Notes: generated by a model not told the origin, from the sequence alone. A stretch of DNA of 64,000 bases from Brevibacillus fulvus (GCF_016908525.1 NZ_JAFBEB010000005.1:1-64000), one strand, 5' to 3'. Counted from the stretch's first letter, positions 16,316-25,305 are shown. Program-made: numbers and translations.

Positions 16316-16834
16316 TTATAGCATGCGATTCAACAAACGAAACTTGATGACATAAACCGCGCTGGTGACAAAGGAAAAGGCGATCACCAGCCACAGCAGC
16401 GGCTCCGCATATGGCACTTCAAACATCAGCAGCGGAAAGGTGATATAAAACAAAACCGTGGTGATTTTGCCAAACACGTTGGCCGGCACCGTTTTTTTGC
16501 CCCGAAAGTGAAAAAACGCGGACACGACAATCATGCCCAAATCCCGGGCAAAGAAAAACAGGGCGGCCCACACACTGATCCGCTCTGTAAACAATAACGA
16601 AAATATGACCGCCATCATCATCAACTTGTCCGCCAGCGGATCCATCATCGTACCAAAGCTTGTTACCAGTTTATACTTGCGAGCGATGTAGCCGTCGACA
16701 ATATCGGTCAATCCGGCCAGTACCAGGATGCCAAAAGCAATGTGCGTGTGATAAGATCCCGGCAAAAAGAAAATATATAAATAAACAGGTATCAGGACAA
16801 TACGAAAAAGCGTAAGCAGGTTTGGAACATTCAC
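16316..16834 (-). CDS. pgsA: CDP-alcohol phosphatidyltransferase (phosphatidylglycerophosphate synthase-like)
   Basis: A 172-aa integral membrane enzyme with about five hydrophobic segments. The CDP-alcohol phosphatidyltransferase motif D-G-x2-A-R-x8-G-x3-D-x3-D is complete in [18 protein letters not shown] followed by TMMDPLADK. It probably condenses CDP-diacylglycerol with glycerol-3-phosphate, the committed step to phosphatidylglycerol. The start is GTG at 16834 with GGAGGG 6 nt upstream; the open frame extends upstream to 17047 without family similarity. It could be a PgsA paralogue with a different alcohol substrate, because the classic Bacillales pgsA sits elsewhere (near recA). Confidence 0.8.
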   Translation of the reverse strand: MNVPNLLTLFRIVLIPVYLYIFFLPGSYHTHIAFGILVLAGLTDIVDGYIARKYKLVTSFGTMMDPLADKLMMMAVIFSLLFTERISVWAALFFFARDLGMIVVSAFFHFRGKKTVPANVFGKITTVLFYITFPLLMFEVPYAEPLLWLVIAFSFVTSAVYVIKFRLLNRML

Positions 16835-17001
16835 GGATATCCCTCCGCCGTACCGGTTGCGGCCGCAGCCGACAGGTACCTTTATTAGACGAGCGCTGTC
16901 CCCTTGTAATTGCCACTCTATTATACTCTGTGGCCAATAAAGGCAACAAGTCTGTTCTGTCTCCTCCGCTTTTTTTGGGGAATGCTCGTGTTGCAAAGAA
17001 A

Positions 17002-17033
17002 AAGACCTCATCCCTCTTGTCGAATGAGGTCTT
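17002..17033 (-). terminator. Rho-independent terminator after the small membrane protein gene
   Basis: A 10-bp perfect stem AAGACCTCAT/ATGAGGTCTT with a 12-nt loop, followed by TTTCTTTG on the minus strand, 22 nt after the stop at 17055. Confidence 0.85.
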
Positions 17034-17054
17034 GTTCGCGGTTTCACGACTCGC

Positions 17055-17303
17055 TCATGTACCGGAAAAGATCAAGTCATACATATGTTTGTATGTGTTG
17101 AGATTAAACACTTCTGAAACAGGCTGATCGCCCAGAACGCCATATCCGATGATCAAGCCAATCAACAGTGAAAAAAAGAGCAGAAACGGAATGATCAAGA
17201 GCCTGGCAATAACGGCTGCCCACGTCCGATTGGTTCTGGTCGGCTTTCTTTCCCTTGCTTTCGGCCTGTCTTGCGGGAAGCTTTTCCCCTTGGTCTGATC
17301 CAT
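17055..17303 (-). CDS. Small membrane protein of the EpuA ('RNA polymerase subunit beta'-annotated) family
   Basis: An 82-aa protein with a basic, Lys/Arg-rich cytoplasmic N-terminus (about 1-28), one long transmembrane segment (about 30-55, ARLLIIPFLLFFSLLIGLII) and a short outside tail with YGVLGDQPVSEVF. This architecture and the G-x-L-G-D-x2-P motif match small proteins often annotated as DNA-directed RNA polymerase subunit beta (EpuA family), a misleading name for a membrane protein. It is 26 nt downstream of flhP and preceded by GGAGGAAAGGTGA, so it is likely translated from the mbl-flhO-flhP transcript. Function unknown. Confidence 0.7.
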   Translation of the reverse strand: MDQTKGKSFPQDRPKARERKPTRTNRTWAAVIARLLIIPFLLFFSLLIGLIIGYGVLGDQPVSEVFNLNTYKHMYDLIFSGT

Positions 17304-17329
17304 TCACCTTTCCTCCATCATTTTTTCAC

Positions 17330-18145
17330 TTAGCGGCTGCGCAATTGATTGGCAATGCCCATCATCTGGTCGGTGATGGCAATCGCCCGCGAATTGAGCT
17401 GATACGCCCGCTGCGTCGTAATCAGGTTGGTCATCTCAGCGCTAACATCGACGTTGGACGCTTCCAAAGCCCCTTGGCGAATCGTCGCAGTCGATTCCTG
17501 AAACAACATCCCCGGCTGTTCGCCCGGCTGCAAAACCAAAGCGTATTCATTTTGCCCGATTTGCGTATATTGCTCAGGGTTGTCCACTTGCCACACCGGA
17601 ATGCGGGTCAGGGTGTCCTCGCCGTTTACAAAGATATGACCATCTTCCGTCACTTTAAAGTCGTTGCTGGCCACTTCCACCGGTAGACCATTTTCATCAA
17701 CCAAAATGTCTCCATTGGCCGTCGTCAAAAAAAATGTGCCCGTCGCCTCATTTGGGCTAAGCTTAAATGAGCCGTCCCGGGTCAGACGAAACTCTTCCTG
17801 CAAAAACACACCGTTTTGATCTGTTGTCCGATGCGTCACCATGAAATAGCCTTTCCCCTGAATCATCAGGTCGGTGGGCACATCGGTAGTTTTGGCGCTG
17901 CCCTGCGACAAATCGAGTTTGGTCGTCCCAATTTTGACGCCCCGACCGATGCGCAAGCCCGCCGGCGAATTCCGTTGTGTGTCTGTCGCCGGCTGTTCCC
18001 GCATATTGTCGGCGAGCAGCTCGGAGAAGGAAGCTTCGCGCCGCTTATAGCCTATGGTGTCTACATTCGCCAGATTGTTTGCCGTGTTGTCAAGCGCGGC
18101 CTGCACAGTGCGCAAGGCCGATGCAGAGATATTGAGAGATTGCAT
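17330..18145 (-). CDS. flhP: Flagellar hook-basal body rod protein FlhP (FlgG paralogue)
   Basis: A 271-aa flagellar rod/hook family protein exported by the flagellar type III apparatus, hence without a signal peptide. The N-terminal flagellar rod signature is ALDNTANNLANVDTIGYKR (about residues 16-34). The C-terminal FlgG/E-type domain reads EASNVDVSAEMTNLITTQRAYQLNSRAI. The central part has the FlgG-like GYFMV and RDGSF blocks. It follows flhO with an 18-nt gap. In B. subtilis FlhO and FlhP are distal rod proteins needed for hook assembly; the same is inferred here. Confidence 0.9.
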   Translation of the reverse strand: MQSLNISASALRTVQAALDNTANNLANVDTIGYKRREASFSELLADNMREQPATDTQRNSPAGLRIGRGVKIGTTKLDLSQGSAKTTDVPTDLMIQGKGYFMVTHRTTDQNGVFLQEEFRLTRDGSFKLSPNEATGTFFLTTANGDILVDENGLPVEVASNDFKVTEDGHIFVNGEDTLTRIPVWQVDNPEQYTQIGQNEYALVLQPGEQPGMLFQESTATIRQGALEASNVDVSAEMTNLITTQRAYQLNSRAIAITDQMMGIANQLRSR

Positions 18146-18163
18146 GGCTCAAACTCCCCCTTC

Positions 18164-19108
18164 CTATCCGTTTACGCGGCCAACTTCATTGACCGCTTTA
18201 TCCAAAGTACCGTCGAGCGTGGTGATCACCCGTTGATTTGCCTCATAAGCCCGCAATACCGCCATCATATCGGTCATCGTCTTGGTCGAGTCCACGTTGG
18301 AGCGCTCAACCCATCCCTGCTTCACGCCGAAAAACCCTTGAACAGCCGGATCATACGGGTCGAGATCGGCGGGCTGTCCCTGCCCGCCCCAGCGAAAGAC
18401 GTTGTTGCCTTCCCGAATCAGTTGGTTTGGGTCAGTGACAAGTTTTAAGCCAAGCGAATAACCCAGCTGTTGAGTTGGGTCCGCTTCATCCAGTCCGGCC
18501 GGTCCCGGCAAGAACAATTCGCCCCGTTCGTTGAAGACAACCCGATCGCCGGTGGAAATCCCTTGCGGATCATTCAGTCGAATCGCCCGGTTTTGGTTGT
18601 CGAGCACATAGTAGCCATCAGGTGTTACCAGATAGCCATCGGCATTCACATTAAAATTGCCGTTGCGCGTATAACGGATTTGCGCCGGATCGGTTAACGG
18701 CTGAGCCGGATCGTCCATTCGCGCAATGCCAAAAAACAGGCTGCGTTTGACCGGTCGGCCGTCTTCACCCTCGACCGGCGGGAGGTTGTCCATCAAAGCG
18801 AGATCATACGGATTTTTCGTCTCGATAATATCCCCCTGCGTAAAGATCGGCAGCGCTTCCGACATATAGACTCCCGTATGCAACGTACCAATCGGCACAG
18901 GTTGTCCGGTAAAATTGGGCAAACCATCTACCGTCGGCCCTTCAGGATCGCGAATTCGGGAGAGCAACTGTTCCGGAAACGCCCGCAAAACCCCTTCATC
19001 CGCTTTATAGCCTGGCGTATTCACATTGGCCAGATTGTTCGCCAAAGCTTCCTGACGACGCTGCATCGCCAGCATTCCGGAAGCGGCTGTGTATAGACCC
19101 CTGATCAT
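18164..19108 (-). CDS. flhO: Flagellar hook-basal body rod protein FlhO (FlgG paralogue)
   Basis: A 314-aa protein, longer than FlhP. It carries the rod signature RRQEALANNLANVNTPGYKA at about residues 17-36 and the matching C-terminal SNVDSTKTMTDMMAVLRAYE helix. The middle has the FlgG-like TRNGNFNVNADGYLVTPDGY block plus acidic and proline-rich inserts that make it longer than usual. It lies 35 nt after mbl and is probably co-transcribed with flhP. It is the proximal partner of FlhP in the distal rod. Confidence 0.9.
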   Translation of the reverse strand: MIRGLYTAASGMLAMQRRQEALANNLANVNTPGYKADEGVLRAFPEQLLSRIRDPEGPTVDGLPNFTGQPVPIGTLHTGVYMSEALPIFTQGDIIETKNPYDLALMDNLPPVEGEDGRPVKRSLFFGIARMDDPAQPLTDPAQIRYTRNGNFNVNADGYLVTPDGYYVLDNQNRAIRLNDPQGISTGDRVVFNERGELFLPGPAGLDEADPTQQLGYSLGLKLVTDPNQLIREGNNVFRWGGQGQPADLDPYDPAVQGFFGVKQGWVERSNVDSTKTMTDMMAVLRAYEANQRVITTLDGTLDKAVNEVGRVNG

Positions 19109-19143
19109 CGGTTATCCCCCTTTCCTGTTTGCATTTCGCGGCT

Positions 19144-20157
19144 TCAGCTAAAGAGTCGCTTGTTGCGGCTGCTCGGAGCCTTGTCCAAGTATTCCAACAT
19201 CATTCCCGTCCCTTTGGCTACGCACATCATCGGGTCTTCCGCTACCAGGACAGGCACTTTCAATTCATCAGCCAGCAACTGGTCCAGTCCGTGAATCAAG
19301 GCGCCTCCCCCTGTGAGGGAAACCCCCTTATCAATAATATCGGCAGAAAGTTCCGGCGGTGTTCGTTCCAAAACATTCTTGGAAGCTTGTACAATCGCAC
19401 TGACCGATTCGGCCAGGGCTTCTTGGACTTCTGCGGAGTGAATGGTAATGGTTTGTGGCAAACCGGTTACCATATCTCTCCCGCGAATGTCCATTTCGTC
19501 CTGGCGTCCGCCGGAAACCGTTCCAATCTGCACTTTGATATCTTCAGCCGTACGCTCTCCTATCAGCAACTTATATTTGTTCTTTATGTATCGCATAATT
19601 GCCAAATCAAATTTATCGCCAGCTACTTTGATAGAGGAAGAGGTGACAATGTCGCCCATCGACAATACCGCCACATCAGTGGTGCCCCCGCCGATATCGA
19701 CTACCATATTGCCGGAAGGCTGGTAGATGTCCATTCCCGCGCCCACTGCCGCTACTTTCGGTTCTTCTTCGATAAATACTTCCCGCGCTCCGCCGCTGCG
19801 CTCCGCCGCTTCCCGAATCGCCTTTTGTTCCACAGAGGTGATGTTTGTCGGGCAGCAAATCAGGATACGCGGGCGCGCAAACACGCTTTTACCGCCAATT
19901 TTGGCAAGAAAATGCTTCAGCATCGCTTCGGTTATCTCAAAATCGGCAATCACTCCATCTCGCAAAGGCCGGATCGCGACAATGTTACCTGGTGTACGAC
20001 CAACCATTCGGTGAGCTTCGTCCCCCACCGCCAATACCTTTTTGGATTGATTATCAATGGCAACAACCGATGGTTCGTTCAGGACGATTCCCTTTCCCCT
20101 AACGTAAATCAATACGTTGGCCGTTCCTAAATCGATCCCGATATCTTTGCTAAACAT
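19144..20157 (-). CDS. mbl: MreB-family cell-shape protein Mbl
   Basis: A 337-aa bacterial actin. The nucleotide-binding blocks are complete: phosphate-1 DIGIDLGTANVLIYV, phosphate-2 MVVDIGGGTTDVAVLS and the adenosine motif SLTGGGALIHGLD. It polymerises under the membrane and steers cylindrical wall synthesis. The immediate linkage to spoIIID (upstream) and flhOP (downstream) is that of B. subtilis mbl rather than mreB or mreBH, which decides the paralogue. A GGGAGGA site precedes the ATG, and a good sigma-A promoter (20195-20223) lies in the 98-nt gap after spoIIID. Confidence 0.95.
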   Translation of the reverse strand: MFSKDIGIDLGTANVLIYVRGKGIVLNEPSVVAIDNQSKKVLAVGDEAHRMVGRTPGNIVAIRPLRDGVIADFEITEAMLKHFLAKIGGKSVFARPRILICCPTNITSVEQKAIREAAERSGGAREVFIEEEPKVAAVGAGMDIYQPSGNMVVDIGGGTTDVAVLSMGDIVTSSSIKVAGDKFDLAIMRYIKNKYKLLIGERTAEDIKVQIGTVSGGRQDEMDIRGRDMVTGLPQTITIHSAEVQEALAESVSAIVQASKNVLERTPPELSADIIDKGVSLTGGGALIHGLDQLLADELKVPVLVAEDPMMCVAKGTGMMLEYLDKAPSSRNKRLFS

Positions 20158-20194
20158 GAAAGGTCCTCCCTGTAAAATACATTAACTCTACTTT

Positions 20195-20223
20195 ATCATA
20201 GGTTTTTTTTCGTGAGAGGACAA
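20195..20223 (-). promoter_or_regulatory. Sigma-A promoter of mbl
   Basis: TTGTCC (20223-20218) and TATGAT (20200-20195) with 17-bp spacing on the minus strand. A Spo0A-box-like TTTGTCGAA occurs just upstream at 20240-20248 on the plus strand. Confidence 0.65.
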
Positions 20224-20255
20224 GGAAATCCTTTTAGAATTTGTCGAATTTTTAC

Positions 20256-20540
20256 TTATACACTTTCTTCCTGTTCGATTCGGACTTTTTTGCTCTTCCG
20301 TTTATATTTGATTTTTGTCGCCTCCCCGCCGCGCAAATGCCTGATGGCTTTGTGGTACTCGAGAATCTCTTTCACTTGATTGGCCAATTCCGGATTTATC
20401 TCTGGCAGCCGTTCCGTCAAATCCTTGTGGACTGTGCTTTTGGAAACTCCGAACTCTTTGGCGATCATGCGAACCGTATTACGCGTCTCCACAATATATC
20501 GACCGATTTTGATGGTTCGCTCTTTGATGTAATCATGCAC
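20256..20540 (-). CDS. spoIIID: Sporulation transcription factor SpoIIID
   Basis: A 94-aa DNA-binding protein that modulates sigma-E-dependent genes in the mother cell. The sequence is nearly that of B. subtilis SpoIIID: HDYIKERTIKIGRYIVETR, a helix-turn-helix RMIAKEFGVSKSTVHKDLTE (about 25-44), and the C-terminal basic region (RHLRGGEATKIKYKRKSKK) that also contacts DNA. The start is GTG at 20540 with GGGAGG about 9 nt upstream; the open frame to 20600 has no binding site. The neighbours spoIIQ (upstream) and mbl (downstream) are conserved. Confidence 0.97.
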   Translation of the reverse strand: MHDYIKERTIKIGRYIVETRNTVRMIAKEFGVSKSTVHKDLTERLPEINPELANQVKEILEYHKAIRHLRGGEATKIKYKRKSKKVRIEQEESV

Positions 20541-20746
20541 GCTACTCGCCTCCCTGTATCGAGATTGTCTGTTACAATATATGGGTAGGCGAGGACACAT
20601 ATTCTACGTTTCCAAGCCTGACAAGCCAGCAAGACCATATCTTTTTTAGACAGCGTGTACACATCAGGAAAGACATGGCCGATTTTTCAGCTGCATAAAC
20701 CGGCTGCGGTATATCAATGAAGGTTGTTTCCTGACCTAAAACAAAA

Positions 20747-20770
20747 AAGGCTGCCGGGATTTCCGGCAAC
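20747..20770 (-). terminator. Rho-independent terminator of spoIIQ
   Basis: GG-TGCCGG/CCGGCA-CC stem with a 5-nt loop and TTTTTTG on the minus strand, about 35 nt after the spoIIQ stop. Confidence 0.85.
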
Positions 20771-20805
20771 CTGCGCGGAGGACGACGCCTCCATTCACAT
20801 CCTGT

Positions 20806-21531
20806 TTATTGCGATTCCGTTTGACTTTGTTTCATATATTGCTCGGGATTGACGTTATTGCCGTCGACCCTTACTTCAAAGTGCAGGTGGATGCCGGCAT
20901 CCTTCTCATAGACATTCCGTCCGGCTGTTCCGATCGGCTGTCCTTGCGTGACTTCATCCCCCGGTTTGACTGTTACCTGCTCGAGGCTTTGATACACCGT
21001 CACCATTTTGTTCGGATGCTCGATTTCTACCTGGTTTCCAACCAGCGGATCATTCTCCACTTTGGTCACTTTCCCGGCCAGTGCTGCCGTTACCTGAAAC
21101 GCTTTGCCATCGGTCGAAGTCAGGTCAATTCCCGTGTGCGGAATATAGGAGTCATCGTATTTGACCAACGCAGCGGCCTGTGTTTCGCTGGAAGCCTGTT
21201 CATCATAGTAGTTCATGCCCACTTTGTAGGAGACACCTTCAGCCACCGGCATTCCCAATTGCGGTGTCGCATTGCTGGCCGGGACCGCTTCCTCTTCCTG
21301 AACGGTTGGCTCGCTTTCTTCCTGCTGAACAGCTGCCGTTTGCTCCGTCTGTTCGGACTCGGTCACCAGCGAATCAGTCAGGCTGCCTTGATACCACATC
21401 ACGAATGCTAGAATAATTGCTGCGGCTCCGATGTAGATGGCGGGAAAGGCCCATTTCTTTCCGAGAAAACTTCTCCAGCTGCTTGTCTTTTTAAACGGAA
21501 TCGGTTGATTTTGATTTTTTTGTTCATCCAT
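20806..21531 (-). CDS. spoIIQ: Stage II sporulation protein Q, LytM (M23) domain
   Basis: A 241-aa forespore membrane protein that joins the SpoIIIAH channel across the intermembrane space during engulfment. It has a short cytoplasmic N-terminus, one transmembrane helix (about 30-46), an acidic Glu/Gln-rich linker (55-85) and a LytM domain (about 120-235). The zinc ligands seem present: H132 and D136 in PHTGIDL, and H215-L-H217. The third conserved His of active M23 enzymes (Y-x-H-L) is replaced by Ser (YQSL, about 180-183). B. subtilis SpoIIQ is described as a degenerate LytM protein. The ATG at 21531 sits about 9 nt after GAGGTG. It lies next to spoIID and spoIIID as expected. Confidence 0.92.
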   Translation of the reverse strand: MDEQKNQNQPIPFKKTSSWRSFLGKKWAFPAIYIGAAAIILAFVMWYQGSLTDSLVTESEQTEQTAAVQQEESEPTVQEEEAVPASNATPQLGMPVAEGVSYKVGMNYYDEQASSETQAAALVKYDDSYIPHTGIDLTSTDGKAFQVTAALAGKVTKVENDPLVGNQVEIEHPNKMVTVYQSLEQVTVKPGDEVTQGQPIGTAGRNVYEKDAGIHLHFEVRVDGNNVNPEQYMKQSQTESQ

Positions 21532-21627
21532 TATTTTCATCACCTCATCACTCAGTATCACCAGTTTTTTACTGTATAAACCTGAGCGAGGAGGGAAAAT
21601 TAAAAATTTGGCACAAAAAGACAGACG

Positions 21628-22629
21628 CTACCCTTTCACCGCCTGTTGATAGTTTTGCAAGGCGATTCCCTGGTAGAAATATTTGACGATCTCTTCCGCT
21701 TTTTTGCCGGCCTTGGCCATCCCATTGGCCCCCCATTGACTCATGCCCACGCCATGGCCGTAACCGCGTGTATGAAATACGATCGTATTCCCGCGAAGTT
21801 CCATCGTAAAGGCTGAAGAATTCAGGCCGAGTTTTTCGCGAATTTGCCGGCCGGTAAATTCCTTGTTTCCAATCTGGATCTTGCCGATGCGATTGCCGGC
21901 TGTCCGTTGGATCACTTGATACCAGCCGCCTTGTCGCGCGGCCGCCAGATCAAGCTTCACGCCCAGCTTTTGTTCCACTTCGGCGACGCTGATCGGCTTG
22001 CTCTCTTCATAGCGCGGAGAATTGACATCCCACGGACTGGCTACACTGCGCAAATAAGGAATCGGCTGCTGCCAATATTCGCTGGCATCTTCGGTAAACC
22101 CATTGCTGGTTGAAAAAAACGTCGCGTCGATCGGATCGCCCTGGTAAGTCAGGATCATTCCCGCCGTTTCCAGCACAGCTTGCCGAATGCGCGCGTTTTT
22201 CCATTCGAATTGGTCGCCCCAGTTCTGCTTGCGCTGTTCTTCATCGAGATACACCTGATGTTTGACCGTATCCAGCACTTGCCCACCATCGGGGACATCG
22301 CTGAAATCATTGGCATTGATTCTGCGGATAATATAGGTGCGCGCGGCCATTGCCTGCGCTTTTAGTGCCTCCAATTCAAAATCGGCCGGCATCTCCGCAG
22401 CTACCACTCCTTCAACATAGCTTTCAAGCGGCACTGTTTCTACAACTTTTTTTTCCGAACGGTAGACTTTGACGGGGATTTGATTTGGCAGCGACGCAGG
22501 AGAGGCCAGACTTTTGCCAGCTGGCTGAACGGGCGGCGTTGCAGGAGAGAAGTAGTACACGAGCGTGGCAGGCACCGCTACCACCAACAACGGAAGAGCA
22601 ATGAACAAAAAGAGTAGATAACGTCTCAT
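21628..22629 (-). CDS. spoIID: Stage II sporulation protein D (SpoIID), peptidoglycan lytic enzyme
   Basis: A 333-aa mother-cell membrane-anchored lytic transglycosylase that drives engulfment together with SpoIIM and SpoIIP. The N-terminal transmembrane anchor covers about residues 4-27. The SpoIID core includes the catalytic Glu in YVEGVVAAEMPADFELEALK (about 71-90), AMAARTY, FFSTSNG and the late signature GYGHGVGMSQWGANGMA. The start is preceded by GAGGAAG. It lies about 130 nt after murAA, with a terminator between them, so it probably has its own sporulation promoter. Confidence 0.95.
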   Translation of the reverse strand: MRRYLLFLFIALPLLVVAVPATLVYYFSPATPPVQPAGKSLASPASLPNQIPVKVYRSEKKVVETVPLESYVEGVVAAEMPADFELEALKAQAMAARTYIIRRINANDFSDVPDGGQVLDTVKHQVYLDEEQRKQNWGDQFEWKNARIRQAVLETAGMILTYQGDPIDATFFSTSNGFTEDASEYWQQPIPYLRSVASPWDVNSPRYEESKPISVAEVEQKLGVKLDLAAARQGGWYQVIQRTAGNRIGKIQIGNKEFTGRQIREKLGLNSSAFTMELRGNTIVFHTRGYGHGVGMSQWGANGMAKAGKKAEEIVKYFYQGIALQNYQQAVKG

Positions 22630-22724
22630 CTTACTTCCTCCCTGAAAGATATCTGGACAGCTTGACGATTAAAGTCTATGTCCCCAGGGAAAAAGATAGA
22701 ACGAGAGAGACGAGAGACAAAAAA

Positions 22725-22749
22725 AGCAGCCAGCATTTCGCTGACCGCT
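22725..22749 (-). terminator. Rho-independent terminator of murAA
   Basis: AGCGGTCAGC pairs with GCTGGCTGCT (with G-U pairs) around a 5-nt loop; TTTTTTTG follows on the minus strand, 13 nt after the murAA stop. Confidence 0.85.
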
Positions 22750-22762
22750 TGTTGCTTGCTAT

Positions 22763-24100
22763 TTAGGCAAAATTGGCGGAGAAGTTGACCTTGATCGGAG
22801 CGGTTCTAACATCATCCTCCACCGCAGCTTTCGGCTCGCTGACGGAGACCCGTTCGACCTGAGCGCCGAGGGCGCGAAGTTTTTCAGCAAAGTTGACATA
22901 ACCGCGATCAAGGTGATGCAGTCCGAACACTTCCGTTTCTCCTTCGGCCACCAAACCAGCCAGCACCAATGCTGCTCCGGCGCGCAAATCGGTCGCCGTC
23001 ACTTTGCTTCCGGTCAATTTGCCGCCACCTTCGATGATGGCGCTTCTTCCTTCAATTTTGATTTTTGCGCTCATCCGACAAAACTCTTCGACATGCATGA
23101 ACCGGTTTTCAAAAACGGTTTCCGTGACGATGCTGGTTCCTTCGGAAGTAAGCAGCAAGGCCATCATTTGCGACTGCATATCGGTTGGAAAGCCTGGATA
23201 CGGCAACGTTTTTACATCTACCGCTTTCAATGGCCCCTGCCGGCGGCATACCCGAATGCCGTTTTCGCTCTCAACCACATCCACACCCATTTCCCGCAGC
23301 TTGGCTGTGATTGGTTTCAAATGGTCGCAGATGGCTCCTTCAATAAATACATCGCCACCGGTAATCGCAGCGGCAATCATGAAAGTGCCCGCTTCAATCC
23401 GGTCAGGGATTACCGAGTGGACACAGCCTTTTAACTTTTCCACACCTTCAATCCGGATCGAACCGGTTCCGGCACCGCGAATCTTCGCGCCCATCCCGTT
23501 CAAAAAGTTGGCGAGATCGACGATTTCCGGTTCCTCTGCAGCGTTTTCGATTACGGTGGTACCTTCGGCAAGCGCGGCGGCCATCATTATGTTCTCGGTC
23601 GCTCCCACACTTGCGATATCAAGATAAATTTTTGCACCTTTCAACCGCTCGTTGGCTTTCGCTTCAATAAAACCTTGCCCAATCTCGATTTTGGCCCCCA
23701 TCGCTTCAAAGCCCTTCAGATGCTGATCGATCGGCCGGGTGCCAATTGCACAACCTCCGGGCAAAGCTACCCGCGCGCTTCCTTTTCTGGCGAGAAGCGG
23801 ACCCATTACCAGAAATGAGGCTCGCATTTTGCGAACAAGCTCATAGGATGCCTCCACGCTGTTGAGCGTCGTAGCATCTATGGTCAACGTCTCATTTTCA
23901 TATGTAACTGTGTTTCCCATTGATTTCAGCAGATCACAAATCGTATAAACATCATCCAAAGCCGGCGCATCATGAATAACGGAGATACCTTCCTCCGCCA
24001 AGATAGAAGCGGCAATTATAGGGAGAACCGCATTTTTTGCACCGGACAATTTTACATTTCCCGCTAATGCCTTACCACCGCGGACAACTATTTTATCCAA
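22763..24100 (-). CDS. murAA: UDP-N-acetylglucosamine 1-carboxyvinyltransferase MurA1
   Basis: A 445-aa cytosolic enzyme that transfers enolpyruvate from PEP to UDP-GlcNAc, the first committed step of peptidoglycan synthesis. Key features are K22 in [10 protein letters not shown] and the fosfomycin-sensitive catalytic Cys at residue 117 ([14 protein letters not shown]), along with the repeated inside-out barrel motifs RIEAGTFM and [10 protein letters not shown]. It has a C-terminal tail about 10 residues longer than usual. Synteny with ywmB and spoIID identifies it as the murAA orthologue; the paralogue lies at 63096. It is 20 nt downstream of ywmB. Confidence 0.96.
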   Translation of the reverse strand: MDKIVVRGGKALAGNVKLSGAKNAVLPIIAASILAEEGISVIHDAPALDDVYTICDLLKSMGNTVTYENETLTIDATTLNSVEASYELVRKMRASFLVMGPLLARKGSARVALPGGCAIGTRPIDQHLKGFEAMGAKIEIGQGFIEAKANERLKGAKIYLDIASVGATENIMMAAALAEGTTVIENAAEEPEIVDLANFLNGMGAKIRGAGTGSIRIEGVEKLKGCVHSVIPDRIEAGTFMIAAAITGGDVFIEGAICDHLKPITAKLREMGVDVVESENGIRVCRRQGPLKAVDVKTLPYPGFPTDMQSQMMALLLTSEGTSIVTETVFENRFMHVEEFCRMSAKIKIEGRSAIIEGGGKLTGSKVTATDLRAGAALVLAGLVAEGETEVFGLHHLDRGYVNFAEKLRALGAQVERVSVSEPKAAVEDDVRTAPIKVNFSANFA

Positions 24101-24120
24101 TGATTAACCCCTCCGCGTGC

Positions 24121-24864
24121 TTAGTATTCCGCTGTGATGATTGGTGTTCCTACAGTGAGCCGTGTCCCCGGTGATTGAGTGTCTCGGTGTGTCGCTGCCT
24201 GTAGATTCATTTTGCGACCGTTTATATTGAGAGACTGTTTCCACACTGGTGTGTAACCAGAAACGCTGATAACCGTCTCATCTTGTAAACGTTCAATTTC
24301 ATTCGCCTGGAGGGAACGAAAAATCGACAAAATTTTACCCTCCTGTTGATCATCACCCAGTTTATCACTGTACATTCCACGAATACAAGTACTAAATTGC
24401 GGAATTATTCCTGCTGCCCTAAATGCTGTTTCGACCTGCTGCTGAAGTTTTTCAATATCTTGTGGTTCACTTCCTGTTTCCCGCAAAATGAGCACAAGAT
24501 ATGCATCCAACCCAGCCGAGTAGGGGACACCGACAAGCCGCAAATCAATTGCAACATGTTGAAAATTTGCCTGGGAATGGAAGGTGTAGCGTCCATTTTC
24601 CAGTTGCAAATCGTTTATTATTACCAAATCAAACCGATTGCTCCACTTATAAGCAAGTTCACCTAGTTCTTTTGGACTAGTTACGGTACCTAGTTCCACT
24701 CTGGTTCTCGTTTCGGCTTCTTGTATTTCTGCTCCCGTTGCTCGCACAGCGCGAAGCAAACCGTCCAATTCCCCGGTGTAACCTTGCTTTGCTTCAACCG
24801 GTATTAAATATAGCACTGCTGCTGCAATGAATACAATGGCTAGCCACCCATATTTTTTCCCCAT
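24121..24864 (-). CDS. ywmB: YwmB family protein
   Basis: A 247-aa protein with an N-terminal signal anchor (GWLAIVFIAAAVLYLIPVEA) and an exported domain matching the Bacillus YwmB family, judged chiefly from position (ywzB-ywmB-murAA) and from the SGYTPVWKQSLNINGRKMNLQ ending. The role is unknown; the gene is conserved in spore formers, and it contains a TATA-box-binding-like fold in family databases, as I recall. The ATG at 24864 has GGAGAGG about 6 nt upstream. It likely forms a transcription unit with murAA. Confidence 0.75.
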   Translation of the reverse strand: MGKKYGWLAIVFIAAAVLYLIPVEAKQGYTGELDGLLRAVRATGAEIQEAETRTRVELGTVTSPKELGELAYKWSNRFDLVIINDLQLENGRYTFHSQANFQHVAIDLRLVGVPYSAGLDAYLVLILRETGSEPQDIEKLQQQVETAFRAAGIIPQFSTCIRGMYSDKLGDDQQEGKILSIFRSLQANEIERLQDETVISVSGYTPVWKQSLNINGRKMNLQAATHRDTQSPGTRLTVGTPIITAEY

Positions 24865-24953
24865 CGACAACCTCTCCCCGTACAATACATTCTCTATCTG
24901 TAAATCTCAGTTTGTACGAGTAACTGGTTGGATATACCAGCGGAGGGAAAAAA

Positions 24954-25184
24954 CTAAAAAAAGTTTCGCAGCAACAGCGACCAGCCCAAATAATCAATAA
25001 AAAACCGGGCGACACCATAGCCGATGAAGATGGACAAAATGATTTGCAACAGTTTGGCTTGTCCGCTGTCGGCTTTTTTGACAAACAGATCAAAACGAAA
25101 AACTTGCAGAGCATACCAGCTCACCCCGATGCAAACGATCGAGACGATTATGCCCAACACCGCTGTTACGCCAATTGTTTCCAC
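24954..25184 (-). CDS. ywzB: DUF1146 small membrane protein (YwzB)
   Basis: A 76-aa protein with two hydrophobic segments (TAVLGIIVSIVCIGVSWYAL and IILSIFIGYGVARFFIDYLG) joined by a polar loop with FDLFVKK. The W-Y-A-L...F-D...G-Q-A-K-L-L pattern is that of the DUF1146/YwzB family, always near ywmB or the atp operon in Bacillales. The start is GTG at 25184 with AAGGAG about 11 nt upstream; frames further upstream run through the binding site. Function unknown. Confidence 0.8.
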   Translation of the reverse strand: METIGVTAVLGIIVSIVCIGVSWYALQVFRFDLFVKKADSGQAKLLQIILSIFIGYGVARFFIDYLGWSLLLRNFF

Positions 25185-25265
25185 GCTGATCCACACTCCT
25201 TGCAGTTGATGCGAGCTTTGTTTGCTTTTACACACTAAAGCAAAAGTCCGCTTTTACCATAGCAA

Positions 25266-25296
25266 AACAGGGCTGCTTCTGTAAAGCCGCCCTGTT
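25266..25296 (-). terminator. Terminator of the nuo operon
   Basis: AACAGGGC/GCCCTGTT 8-bp stem with an inner GC pair, TTTT on the minus strand, 10 nt after the nuoN stop. Confidence 0.75.
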
Positions 25297-25305
25297 CGCT
25301 ACTCT

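Noticed and set aside
19129-20130. 333-codon plus-strand frame opposite mbl
   Set aside because: Antisense shadow; the Mbl motifs lie on the minus strand.
21532-21600. Possible sigma-F promoter before spoIIQ
   Set aside because: GGTGATACT fits the -10 pattern, but the only -35-like TTATA is 12 bp away, too close to be convincing.
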